Below are positions 18,617 through 27,064 of a stretch of 64,000 nucleotides of DNA, in pieces; the first letter of the stretch is position 1, and the number at the start of each line of letters is the position of its first letter. Under the pieces are notes generated by a model. It did not search any database, was not told where the DNA came from, and worked only from the letters and a program-made list of their open reading frames with translations. A program made the translations under genes and the position numbers. The DNA is from Schlesneria paludicola DSM 18645 (lineage in GTDB: Bacteria; Planctomycetota; Planctomycetia; Planctomycetales; Planctomycetaceae), in the NCBI RefSeq assembly GCF_000255655.1, contig NZ_JH636434.1, positions 3,114,716-3,178,715 on the forward strand. The letters run 5' to 3'.

Positions 18617-20052
18617 GTGAACTGAATTTTCCCTGGCTCGAAGCATCGGTCTTCATCTGCTTGTTCGGCGCCATCTGGGTCGCCTTTGTTCGTGATCCGT
18701 TCGTCGCCAGTCGGCGTTCGCTGGTCTTCAACAGCTTGGCACTGTTTACATCGGTCGGTGCGTGGATTGACTACGAATTCCTGCTCCCGCAAGGCGATGC
18801 TCAGGATCTGTGGAATCCGCTGACAGATCTGGTGGGGCGTCCCATCTTCGTGATCGACCCGCTAAGTGCACCGCTGCTATCTCTGGTTGCGCTCCTCTAT
18901 TTTCTGGTGACACTAACAACCCTGCGGACGAAGATCCGACGGTTCTCGTTCGGTTGGACGCTGGTCTCAGAAGCGATCGTCCTGGCAACATTCAGCTGTG
19001 AAGACCCGTGGTTGATCATTGCCCTGCTTGCCGCGGGAACGATCCCGCCGTATGTCGAGTTGCGGGCTCGTGGTCAAAATACCGGCGTTTACGTCAAGCA
19101 TATGTTGCTCTTCGTCATCCTACTGGTCATCGGTTGGACATTCGTGGAAATGGAAAGCCAGAAGCGCGTCCATTCGCTTGTTGCCATTATTCCGCTGCTG
19201 ATCGCCGTCTTCATCCGTAGCGGGATCGCTCCCTTCCACTGCTGGATGAGTGACCTGTTTGAGCGCGCCACGTTCGGAACCGCGTTACTGGTTGCCATGC
19301 CACTTGTCGGAGCCTATGCCACGATTCGCCTGGTGCTTCCGATCGCCCCGGACTGGGTCATGCGGACCATCGGCCTGTTGTCTCTGATGACGACGGTCTA
19401 TGCGGCGGGAATCGCTTTGGTGCAGACCGATGCCCGCCGTTTTTTTTGCTATTTGTTCCTGAGCTATTCCGCAATCGTGATGGTTGGACTGGAAGCGGTC
19501 ACGCCAATCAGCCTGACGGGGGCTCTTTGCATGTGGATGGCTGTCAGCGTCTCGCTGGGGGGATTCGGCCTGACACTTCGCGCGCTCGAGGCCCGCCGTG
19601 GCCGATTGTCGCTCGTCAATTTTCAAGGGCTTTACAACCACACCCCCGCCCTTGCGGCCCTGTTCCTGATCACGGGATTGGCGAGCGTCGGCTTTCCCGG
19701 AACATTCGGTTTTGTGGGAACGGAAATGTTGGTCGATGGCGCTGTTGAAGCCTTTCCCTTCGTGGGGGTTGCCGTCGTCATTGCATCAACACTCAGTGGC
19801 ATCGCCGTTGTACATGCCTACTTCCGCCTCTTCACCGGAACGCAGCATCACTCGATGGTTTCACTGGGGATTTGTCGACGTGAACGATTCGCCGTCTTCA
19901 CGCTGATGGCGTTGATCTTCATCGGCGGCCTGATGCCGCAGTACAACGTGGCATCACGCCAGCGTGCGTCGGATCGAATTCTGAAATCACGCAGCGCGAT
20001 TTCAGGCCACCCCATCCCAGAGGACGTTCACTCGGGACACGAGGCCGGATAA
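18613..20052 (+). CDS. Second NuoL/DabB-like membrane protein, divergent
   Basis: 479 residues with about 13-14 hydrophobic helices in the antiporter-subunit arrangement. The core pattern is recognisable (GIAPFHCWMSDLF, then LSYSAIVMVGLEAV and GFPGTFGFVGTEM), but charged positions are altered. The Lys expected before the PFHxW motif is R202 (in FIRSGIAPFH). The TDIK lysine is replaced in TDARRFF. The WEL glutamate helix reads CEDPWLIIALL. It overlaps the preceding dabB by 4 bases. It may be a structural partner rather than an active proton channel, or a channel with changed residues. Function is inferred from family and position only. Confidence 0.8.
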   Translation: MSELNFPWLEASVFICLFGAIWVAFVRDPFVASRRSLVFNSLALFTSVGAWIDYEFLLPQGDAQDLWNPLTDLVGRPIFVIDPLSAPLLSLVALLYFLVTLTTLRTKIRRFSFGWTLVSEAIVLATFSCEDPWLIIALLAAGTIPPYVELRARGQNTGVYVKHMLLFVILLVIGWTFVEMESQKRVHSLVAIIPLLIAVFIRSGIAPFHCWMSDLFERATFGTALLVAMPLVGAYATIRLVLPIAPDWVMRTIGLLSLMTTVYAAGIALVQTDARRFFCYLFLSYSAIVMVGLEAVTPISLTGALCMWMAVSVSLGGFGLTLRALEARRGRLSLVNFQGLYNHTPALAALFLITGLASVGFPGTFGFVGTEMLVDGAVEAFPFVGVAVVIASTLSGIAVVHAYFRLFTGTQHHSMVSLGICRRERFAVFTLMALIFIGGLMPQYNVASRQRASDRILKSRSAISGHPIPEDVHSGHEAG

Positions 20053-20259
20053 GCCAGAACCATGCACATACTGACAAGTTGCATGGGGCGGGGGCGGGAT
20101 CACGAATGAGGGATCGGATGCCGTTGCTCGCCCCCCCGTCGTCGAGCAGTCCGCGAAACACGAGCAGTCGAGAAGCCACCGCTTCACCGACTGCGCCGCT
20201 GCCATCGCTCACAACTCGAGTTTCGGTTCGTGACGCCGCACGAGGAGCTTGGCTCGAAT

Positions 20260-20934
20260 TTACTCCGAGCGAGGCCGCATCATCGAGACACTGGCTTTAC
20301 CGACGATCCATCCAACTGCTGCACCGGCAAAAACATCACTGGGAAAATGTGCGGACGAAACAATCCGCTGCATTCCAACCAGGATTGCCATCGCGACGAA
20401 CAACCAGCGACCACGCGGGTAGGCCGATGTCAGAACCACGGCCAACCCCACGGCCAGTGCGGTATGGGACGAGGGAAAGCTCTGCATCGCCCCACTCTCG
20501 TTGTAATCACGGACGAACGTGTCCCAGACCGATGTCGCAGACCAGTTGAAATCGCGTGGCCTGGTCCTGCGAACGAGCAGTTTGACACAGTTCGCCATCA
20601 GTCCGGCCCCCAGCGAGCCGGCAATCATCCAACCGAGACATCGCTTCTGACGCGGGTCCAATACGACAACCGTAATCAGAATAAGCGAAGCACCAAATCC
20701 GTGCCCGAATGCCTCGCAGATCTCCAGCATCTCGCGCAACGGACGGTCGATTCCTTCCGGCAACTGCTTTGCGGCAAACACAGTCGCAAGCGGCACATCA
20801 ATGAGCAACGAACAGGCACTTGCCACCAGCAGCAGACCCGGCACCAGCCAGCCCGGCTTCAGTCGGGATCGCTCACCGTGATTCAATGATTCGCCCCCGA
20901 TAACAGCATCCATCCGCACGCGCTCCACAGACAC
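20260..20934 (-). CDS. PAP2-family membrane phosphatase
   Basis: 224 residues with about five or six membrane helices. The three-part PAP2 signature is complete: KLLVRRTRPRD, SFPSSHTAL and RIVSSAHFPSDV, giving the Lys/Arg, Ser-His and Arg/His-Asp catalytic residues. Likely substrates are lipid phosphates such as undecaprenyl pyrophosphate or phosphatidic acid. The start could be ATG 20934 or ATG 20913. It is convergent with the second NuoL-like gene and has no obvious operon partner. Confidence 0.88.
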   Translation of the reverse strand: MSVERVRMDAVIGGESLNHGERSRLKPGWLVPGLLLVASACSLLIDVPLATVFAAKQLPEGIDRPLREMLEICEAFGHGFGASLILITVVVLDPRQKRCLGWMIAGSLGAGLMANCVKLLVRRTRPRDFNWSATSVWDTFVRDYNESGAMQSFPSSHTALAVGLAVVLTSAYPRGRWLFVAMAILVGMQRIVSSAHFPSDVFAGAAVGWIVGKASVSMMRPRSE

Positions 20935-21023
20935 TTCAATGACGTCCTGCGCGGATCATAGTTCAGATCAATTTCGACAGGGAAGTTCGATTTGTCTGAG
21001 AATCGAAACGTCGAGATCTGACC

Positions 21024-21118
21024 GGCGTGTTGAACTTACAGAGGCAAGCAGCCGGACGTTCATGTTGTCTTGTTTTTTTGAGTCTGAGCGGAGCCCGTCC
21101 TTAGGATTTCAACACGCC
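21024..21118. repeat. Large imperfect palindrome, degenerate member of a local repeat family
   Basis: GGCGTGTTGAA (21024-21034) and TTCAACACGCC (21108-21118) are perfect 11-base complements. Inside, a T run (21072-21079) precedes CGGAGCCCGTCC, which closely matches the CGGAGCCAGTCC arm of the element at 30743-30833. Overall length and internal order also match that element. It lies between the PAP2 and aldolase-cupin genes. Confidence 0.5.
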
Positions 21119-21185
21119 TGGCGCAACCGGCTCACCTGAATCAATCGACGAAACGACCACACGATTACATCGGTCGCTCAGTCAT

Positions 21186-22841
21186 TCATTTCCATGGATT
21201 TCCTTCAACCGTCGCGCAACGTTCGTCGACGATGATCCGCTCTGGACGAGGGCCGGCGTAGACCCAGAGCATTTCCATAGGGCCTTTTGACTCGTTGATG
21301 AAGTAGTGGACGCGTCCGCGTGGCTGCAGGGCTGTCGAACAATCGCTCATCGCATATCGCCGACCTTCCACGATGCACATCGCCGTACCCGAGATGATGC
21401 AGATCGATTCATCGAAATCATGAACGTGCGCGGGAAGGCGTCCGCCCGGTTGAAACAGTCCGTATCCGCCGCTCATTTCGATGCCCGGCATCAGATCTTC
21501 GTTGAAGCAGTCGATGAATTCCGTATTCGGCCCCGCAACGCCTCGTTTGGCCGTTGCGAACCGATTGACGCGTTCCGCACCGGGAATCCCGGTCGCATCA
21601 TCGGGCATCGACCGGCGCGTGAAAAACCGATCCACGAGGGTTCGCGCGGGGGTGTCCGTAGCCATCGCGATATGAAGCACGGCCGCTTCGGTCATCGAGC
21701 TATTTCGAGCGGCGTGTGCCACGCCCGGCGGAATGACGGCGTTGTCCAGCTTCTTCATTGCGTAGGAACGGCCTTCCACGTCAATCGTGACCGATCCGCT
21801 CAGCAGTGTGATCGACTCGGTGAAGGTGTGCGTGTGATAGGGCAAGACGGCGCCAGGCGTCAACGTGACGATGCCCGTCGTCAAATTGCGCGCGCTGTTA
21901 TGGCGTCCGACCAGACACTCAAAATTCACTCCGCGCGCAATTTCGACACGTGGCCCGCTGCCCACCGGATTCATCAGTTCGTCGCGGTCGGGACGCATCG
22001 ATTCGGGGGGACGGGTGAGCGGGGCTGCAGGCACCGTGGACGCCGTTGGGACAAACGACGCCTGGATCGCGCGATCGCGTCCAACTGCCACCAGAGACGA
22101 ACGGATCGATCGGACCAGTAGCCCGGTGTCCATCCCCAGACCGATCATTCGAAACCCATGCGATTGACGTTCGCGCAGGTTTTCCTGACTGGTTGCGAGT
22201 AATCCGCAGTGTCGCCCCGAGCGGCGAATCGCGTCTTTGGCCTGGAGAATCTGTTCCGCGACACCAGGCCCTTCCCACTGGCCGCGATGCCCGGCGCTCG
22301 AGGAAAGGTCGGCTGGACCGAAGAACATCACCTCGACGCCGTCGACCTGACACATCAACGGCACGTCGCGAATGCCGCGAACGGTTTCCACGATCGGAAC
22401 CACGAGCACATTTTCGTTGGCTTCGGCAGTGTGTTCGACCAGACATTGCCCCCAGCAGGTCGCACGTTCGCCACCGATTCCTCGAACCCCGTCCGTGGGA
22501 TAGTGCGAGTACGCCACGGCCTGTCGAAGCTGTTCGGCGGTTTCAATCCATGGGACGACAACGCCGTCAGCGCCAATATCCAGGGCTCGCTTGATCAATC
22601 CCACGTTGTTTTCGGCAATGCGGACCAGCGCGACGGTGTCGCTTCGAACCGTCGCCCGCAGATGCTCGACAATTTCTTTCCAGTCGAGGTGCCCGTGTTC
22701 CGCGTCAATCACGACCCAATCGAGCCCCAGGCCCACCGCAATCTCGGTGACGCTGGGCGATTCCAACGTGATCCACATGCCGAAGACCGGTTGATCCTCG
22801 GCCAGCTTGCGGCGAAATTTGGTCAAGGCGGCGGTTTTCAT
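21186..22841 (-). CDS. HpcH/HpaI-family aldolase fused to two cupin domains
   Basis: 551 residues from ATG 22841, which has GAGG 7 bases upstream; the frame extends to 22970 without support. Residues 1-255 are a class II aldolase of the HpaI type: WVVIDAEHGHLDW, ALVRIAEN, GADGVVVPWIET and FFGPADLSSSAG carry the metal and pyruvate-binding residues. A Pro/Arg-rich linker (about 265-295) leads to two cupin domains, each with HxH(x)3E and a downstream His: HTHTFTES...PPGVAH and HVHDFDES...PRGRVH. The aldolase would cleave 4-hydroxy-2-oxo acids to pyruvate and an aldehyde. The cupins may sense or process a sugar or keto acid. The fusion is unusual; the substrate is unknown. Confidence 0.85.
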   Translation of the reverse strand: MKTAALTKFRRKLAEDQPVFGMWITLESPSVTEIAVGLGLDWVVIDAEHGHLDWKEIVEHLRATVRSDTVALVRIAENNVGLIKRALDIGADGVVVPWIETAEQLRQAVAYSHYPTDGVRGIGGERATCWGQCLVEHTAEANENVLVVPIVETVRGIRDVPLMCQVDGVEVMFFGPADLSSSAGHRGQWEGPGVAEQILQAKDAIRRSGRHCGLLATSQENLRERQSHGFRMIGLGMDTGLLVRSIRSSLVAVGRDRAIQASFVPTASTVPAAPLTRPPESMRPDRDELMNPVGSGPRVEIARGVNFECLVGRHNSARNLTTGIVTLTPGAVLPYHTHTFTESITLLSGSVTIDVEGRSYAMKKLDNAVIPPGVAHAARNSSMTEAAVLHIAMATDTPARTLVDRFFTRRSMPDDATGIPGAERVNRFATAKRGVAGPNTEFIDCFNEDLMPGIEMSGGYGLFQPGGRLPAHVHDFDESICIISGTAMCIVEGRRYAMSDCSTALQPRGRVHYFINESKGPMEMLWVYAGPRPERIIVDERCATVEGNPWK

Positions 22842-23022
22842 CGACAACCTCGGAAAGCGCACCTGGGCGAAGAAATCGGCAATAATTGCCGCATTGCAAA
22901 TTCGATACACAATTCGTTGGGGATCGTATCGACAGGGGCTTGTGCCGCTCAACAGAGGGAACCATCCCATCTTGATGAAAACGACGCGATCTCTATCATC
23001 AAATCAATCTCTGTGAGAGTTT

Positions 23023-23385
23023 GTGGCCATTTGTGAAGGCTCCATCGTGTCTGGCAGCCATGGTATCGAAATGGACGGCACCCGTTTCTGGGTGAAGCAT
23101 CGCCGGCGCATATACGGCCCGTTCGACTACGAATGGGCTCCGGATTTTTGTGGCGTCGAGATGCTGTACAATGGCCAGAAATTTGGCGAGTACTGTAGTG
23201 CCGATGAGATCTTCGCGGACCTGAAACCATTCCACCTCCCGATGTGCGTCGTCGATGTGACCAGCATCGTCATGGGGTGCGTCCTGTTCGGGGTGTTGAA
23301 CGGGTTGAAGGAATCAGAACGGCTGCAACTCCTCTCACGCAGGTTACGTGAACTGGGCTACGAGCAATTCGCACCTGAGAACTGA
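23023..23385 (+). CDS. Unrecognised small protein
   Basis: About 120 residues from GTG 23023; GTG 23047 and ATG 23071 are alternative starts. The N-terminal half has an aromatic-rich block (GTRFWVKHRRRIYGPFDYEWAPDF), somewhat like GYF-type or phage-tail-like small beta domains. A hydrophobic stretch (VVDVTSIVMGCVLFGVL, about residues 76-92) could be a membrane helix, followed by a basic helix. It is divergent from the aldolase-cupin gene, with ~180 bases between them. Family not recognised. Confidence 0.55.
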   Translation: MAICEGSIVSGSHGIEMDGTRFWVKHRRRIYGPFDYEWAPDFCGVEMLYNGQKFGEYCSADEIFADLKPFHLPMCVVDVTSIVMGCVLFGVLNGLKESERLQLLSRRLRELGYEQFAPEN

Positions 23386-23710
23386 TGCGATCACCGGCCG
23401 TTCATCGCCGTCTGATGGATCACATCGGTTGATCAACCTGACGGGATCAGTCCAGTCGTGCAGGTCGTAACGGCGGGCCCGCCGCATTTGACGGAAGGGC
23501 GATCAGGATGTCCGCCCGCTTGCGAAAGGCGTGATATAGTCACTAATGGCATCGCCCCACGGTCCAGACAGGTTCGTGAGCCTCGCCCGCAAACTGGCTG
23601 GCTTACAGCGAGTTCATCCACGTATCAGTTCCGATTTGACGCTCCACGAGAACTCGATTCTCAGAGCCCTGATTGCGCAACGTCTCTTGTTCGCTGAATG
23701 AGCAGCTGTT
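23386..23710. other. Intergenic region with a short dispersed repeat
   Basis: 325 bases between the small unknown gene and the methyltransferase. At 23566-23616 it holds GACAGGTTCGTGA, a 28-base spacer with CCCGCA, and GCGAGTTCATC. The same two blocks recur at 30668-30723 with a 32-base spacer. No gene, tRNA or clear promoter was seen. Confidence 0.4.
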
Positions 23711-24493
23711 GTGTCGAAACAGATCCAGACGCCCTGGTTGACGAGTTGGCAAATGTCTCAGAGTCACGCGATGAATGCACCTGTTTCTCAACCTGCAAAA
23801 GATGATCCATACTGGGGACAGTCGCTCGCCAGCGTCGGGGTGAAAACCATCGATCGCACGCTGAGTGCCAACGCGAATTGGGACGAGATTCTGCAATCGG
23901 GCCGCGAAGAAGTCGCACTCGCTCTCAGTGCGGCAAAAATGAAGACCGGGCGATCGTTGCGCCTGCTCGATATCGGGTGCGGGATCGGCCGACTGTCGTA
24001 CTGCCTCGCTGAGCATTTCGGCGAAGTGGTCGGCGTTGATATTGCAGAGCCCATGCTCGTCGAAGCGCAATCACACAATTCCTCGACCAATGTGACCTTC
24101 CGCCCAATGTCGCTCACCACCATCGAGCCGGGACAGGACGGAACCTACGACACGATATTTGCCAACGAAGTTTTCCACTATCTGAACTGGAAAACGCTGA
24201 CACGCTATTCCGAGGACGCGTATCGGTTGCTGCGTCCGCATGGCGAGTATGTCTTTCAAATGAATATGGAGCCATTCTCGCTGGTGACGCGTGCCAGCCT
24301 GGCACTCAGAACCGTCCTCTATGGGATCGGGGTGAAGCAATGGCGCGGCTGGCCAACCAGCCCGCAATTCATGCGGCATTATCACCCGGCCTCGGCAGTC
24401 CACACGATGCTGCAGAACGTGGGCTTTCAGGACGTCCGCGTCGCTACCGGACGTTCCATTCGACAGACGTGGTTTGTCGCCAGACGCCCTTAG
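23711..24493 (+). CDS. Class I SAM-dependent methyltransferase
   Basis: 260 residues from GTG 23711; ATG at 23753 or 23771 would give a shorter, equally complete enzyme. Motif I is LLDIGCGIGRLS, followed by VVGVDIAEPMLVEA (acidic end of strand 2) and DTIFANEVFHYL (motif IV region), a standard Rossmann methyltransferase (Methyltransf_11/25 type). The C-terminal part (YHPASAVHTMLQNVGFQDV) is typical of small-molecule methyltransferases. Substrate unknown. It stands alone, with no evident operon. Confidence 0.82.
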   Translation: MSKQIQTPWLTSWQMSQSHAMNAPVSQPAKDDPYWGQSLASVGVKTIDRTLSANANWDEILQSGREEVALALSAAKMKTGRSLRLLDIGCGIGRLSYCLAEHFGEVVGVDIAEPMLVEAQSHNSSTNVTFRPMSLTTIEPGQDGTYDTIFANEVFHYLNWKTLTRYSEDAYRLLRPHGEYVFQMNMEPFSLVTRASLALRTVLYGIGVKQWRGWPTSPQFMRHYHPASAVHTMLQNVGFQDVRVATGRSIRQTWFVARRP

Positions 24494-24645
24494 TCGCCTG
24501 TTTCAGAAACTTGGGTGACATTGAGGCTCACAGCTGGCGAATTCACAGATCACCGTGCATTCGCCTCGTTTCATTTGCCACATTCTAAATTTGACGTAAG
24601 GTTCCGGGGGCGGCGGTTGTCGTCGTCATACTCGGAGTTGAATTG

Positions 24646-25074
24646 ATGTCCCTCAACGTTCAAATGGCCCGTCGGTCGGCCAGACGTCCGCGAACAGATC
24701 GGCGTTCCGGCGCGGCGTCGGTCGAATTTGCGGTGTGCCTGCCCATGATCGCGGCGCTCGTGTTCGGAGTCATTGAGACTTCCAACGCTGTCTTTCTACA
24801 GCAGGCATTGACCGCCTCGGCCTATGAAGCGGGGAATGTCGTTTCCGCAATCGGGGGTACATCGGCATCGGGTATCGCGCGTGCCAACACCGTTCTGACG
24901 GGACTGGGAATTAAATCCGCGACGATTGCGGTCAACCCCAATGTCGATGCCAACACCCCGGTTGGCACCACAATCGTCATTACCTGTTCGGCGAAGCTCA
25001 GCAGCAATTCTGTGACGAGTTGGTGTCTAAGCGGACGTACTTTTACAGCAAACTACACGGTCCCTCGCTTATGA
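24646..25074 (+). CDS. TadE-like pseudopilin
   Basis: 142 residues. A basic N-terminus (RRSARRPRTDRR) precedes SGAASVEFAVCLPMIAALVFGVIE, the TadE-like motif with Glu near the start of the hydrophobic helix. The rest is a small Ser/Thr/Ala-rich periplasmic domain with a possible disulfide pair near the C-terminus. ATG 24646 has GGAG about 8 bases upstream; TTG 24643 is in frame but less likely. The stop overlaps the following tadG-like start by 4 bases. Tad minor pilins of this type normally work with a Tad secretion machine, which is not in the window. Confidence 0.85.
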   Translation: MSLNVQMARRSARRPRTDRRSGAASVEFAVCLPMIAALVFGVIETSNAVFLQQALTASAYEAGNVVSAIGGTSASGIARANTVLTGLGIKSATIAVNPNVDANTPVGTTIVITCSAKLSSNSVTSWCLSGRTFTANYTVPRL

Positions 25075-26297
25075 ACTGGATTGAATTTTGGAGTCGGAAA
25101 AAAATGCTCGGTGGAATTGAGCATCGCCCTGGAATGGGGGCGAACTCACAATCTGAACGACGCGGCGCCGTCATTCCGCTGGTTGCCGTCTTTGTCGTGG
25201 TGCTGATCGCGATGGCCGCGCTGTCAATCGACGTGGCCTACATTCAACTCGTCCGAACGCAATTGAAAGCGGCGACGGATGCCGCCGCCAAGGCGGGAAC
25301 ATCCGCACTGGTGCAGGGGAAAGCGGACGCGGAGGCCACCGCTGCGGCCATCGCCATGGCATCGCTGAACAAAGTTGCCGGAAAACCGCTCTCCATCTCT
25401 GCCTCGGACATCGTGCTGGGACAGTCGATTCAGCAGGCCGATCGAACCTGGGCCTTCGTCGCGGGATTGAAGCCCTCGCAGGCCGTGCAGGTCACATCAA
25501 TCCTGTCGAACGCCAGTACAAACGGCAGCGTCCCGCTGCTATTCGGCCCGATCCTGGGCACGAAAACGTATTCGACGTCAAACACGTCCGTTGCGTCGGC
25601 ATTTGCCTGCGAAGTTTGCCTGGTCATGGATCGATCGCACTCCATGTGCTTTGACCAGACTGGAACCCAATTCAGTTATCCGCCGCCGATTTACACGAAT
25701 ATCAATCAGGGAATCAAAACACCACCTGTGACCGGCAGCCGTTGGCTGGCACTGCAAGCGGCGGTGAGTTCGTTCTGTGAAATTCTTAGTGCCGCCAATG
25801 CACCACCCCGTGTAGCCGTCGTCACCTGGGCGGATACGATCGGCACGAACACAACGGAATATTCTCTGACCGGACAGACGTCCCCCGCAGTGACAGTTGA
25901 TCTGGGGCTGACGTCCACGATGTCAGCCGTCAGTGCCGCGGTCCGCGCCCGTTCGACAAACGTGATGCTGGGCGCGACCAACATGTCTGCCGGCATGGAT
26001 CAAGGGACGGCGATCCTGACCGCCAGCAATGTTCGGCCGTACGCCAAAAAAGTGATGATTCTGATGACCGATGGGCAATGGAACTCGGGACGCGACCCGG
26101 TGGTCGCTGCATCGGATGCGCTGGCGAAAAACATCACAATTCATTGCATCTGCTTTCTGAAGAACTCGGATCAAACGACGACTCAACGGATCGCATCGAT
26201 GACGGGTGGCCAGTTCTACTATGCCAGTGACGCCGCGAGCTTAACGGCCGCATTTCAGAAGCTGGCGTATTCGTTGCCTGTCGTCCTGACCAAGTAA
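25071..26297 (+). CDS. TadG-like protein with von Willebrand A domain
   Basis: 408 residues from ATG 25071, which overlaps the TadE stop as ATGA. Residues about 25-55 are the TadG-type segment (RRGAVIPLVAVFVVVLIAMAALSIDVAYI), a membrane helix. After a Ser/Thr-rich region, a vWA domain starts near residue 185 with MDRSHSM, an intact DxSxS MIDAS motif, and ILMTDGQWNSG later on. vWA-TadG proteins are surface- or periplasm-exposed adhesin/pilus components. The domain ends close to the C-terminus. Likely co-translated with its TadE neighbours. Confidence 0.87.
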   Translation: MNWIEFWSRKKMLGGIEHRPGMGANSQSERRGAVIPLVAVFVVVLIAMAALSIDVAYIQLVRTQLKAATDAAAKAGTSALVQGKADAEATAAAIAMASLNKVAGKPLSISASDIVLGQSIQQADRTWAFVAGLKPSQAVQVTSILSNASTNGSVPLLFGPILGTKTYSTSNTSVASAFACEVCLVMDRSHSMCFDQTGTQFSYPPPIYTNINQGIKTPPVTGSRWLALQAAVSSFCEILSAANAPPRVAVVTWADTIGTNTTEYSLTGQTSPAVTVDLGLTSTMSAVSAAVRARSTNVMLGATNMSAGMDQGTAILTASNVRPYAKKVMILMTDGQWNSGRDPVVAASDALAKNITIHCICFLKNSDQTTTQRIASMTGGQFYYASDAASLTAAFQKLAYSLPVVLTK

Positions 26298-26306
26298 GTT
26301 TACGGC

Positions 26307-26328
26307 TCGACGTGCATTGCCACGTCGA
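26307..26328 (+). other. Perfect 8-bp hairpin between tadG-like and tadE-like genes
   Basis: TCGACGTG (26307-26314) and CACGTCGA (26321-26328) flank a 6-base loop, 10 bases after the tadG-like stop. No T run follows, so it is more likely an mRNA-processing or stability element than a terminator. Confidence 0.4.
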
Positions 26329-26352
26329 CGATTTGACGGCGAAGTATCCACC

Positions 26353-26775
26353 ATGAACGTGATTCGACGACAGCCATCACCCCCGTCACGTCGGCAAGGC
26401 GCCGCGACGGTCGAATTTGCGATCGTCGCCCCGATCGTGCTGGCGGTATTTGTGGGGGCCATCGAATTCGCCCGGGCCAACCAGATCGCAAATGCGGCCG
26501 CGTTTTCGGCGTATACCGGCTGTCGCCAGGGAATTATTCCCGGTGGTTCGGCAACGGCCGCAACGTCCGCCGCGCAAACGATCCTGGACGCCAATTTCAT
26601 CGGCCGCAGCAGCATTACGGTGACGCCGTCAACGATCACCGACACCACAACCACGATCACCGTTGGTGTGGCGGTCAGCATGGACAGTGTGGGATGGATC
26701 ACGCCGATGTTCACGAAGTCAAAGACGATTCTTCGAAGCTGTACACTCACACGAGAAAAGACCGCCGGGAACTAG
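26353..26775 (+). CDS. Second TadE-like pseudopilin
   Basis: 140 residues from ATG 26353 (the frame is open from 26317, with no signal in the extra part). The motif RQGAATVEFAIVAPIVLAVFVGAIEFARAN is a TadE-like signal and helix, similar in layout to the first TadE protein. The remainder is Thr/Ile-rich (TVTPSTITDTTTTITV), beta-prone, and ends in a basic tail. It completes a TadE-TadG-TadE trio on one transcript. It is followed by a convergent gene, with two palindromes in between. Confidence 0.83.
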   Translation: MNVIRRQPSPPSRRQGAATVEFAIVAPIVLAVFVGAIEFARANQIANAAAFSAYTGCRQGIIPGGSATAATSAAQTILDANFIGRSSITVTPSTITDTTTTITVGVAVSMDSVGWITPMFTKSKTILRSCTLTREKTAGN

Positions 26776-26973
26776 TCCGAGTCCGCTTTGATTTCGGAGG
26801 GTCGCGGACCGCGAGGAGTTTCTCTTCAAACTGCTCGTCACCAAGTTCCCGTTCGGCAACGCGTCCTCCTCATCGGAAGTGAGTGCGAGGTTCCCAGGTC
26901 ACGCTGCTGCTCGACAGAAAACAAGATCGCATGAGGCGTCACCAAGCGGAATTCAGGTAACGAGGAGAACAAT

Positions 26974-27009
26974 AAATGGGACTGGCTCCGCAAGGTGCCT
27001 GTCCCATTT
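26974..27009. repeat. 36-nt palindromic repeat (core copy)
   Basis: AAATGGGACTGGCTCC, loop GCAA, then GGTGCCTGTCCCATTT. The 16-base arms pair apart from two symmetric T:T mismatches, closed by a GNRA tetraloop. The arms recur, in the opposite orientation and with a longer centre, at 30743-30833. It lies between convergent genes (tadE-like and rsmD), where it may act as a two-way terminator, but it lacks strong T runs. Confidence 0.6.
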
Positions 27010-27012
27010 GTT

Positions 27013-27040
27013 GCCACCACGACCGGAACAACGTGGTGGC
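27013..27040. terminator. Second hairpin in the convergent tadE-like/rsmD gap
   Basis: GCCACCACG (27013-27021) and CGTGGTGGC (27032-27040) are exact complements around a 10-base loop, just 24 bases before the rsmD stop. With the neighbouring 36-nt palindrome it makes a double hairpin in a convergent gap. There is no T run on either strand, so its terminator role is only suggested by position. Confidence 0.4.
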
Positions 27041-27064
27041 TCGTCTCGATCCTTCTCGGACGGC

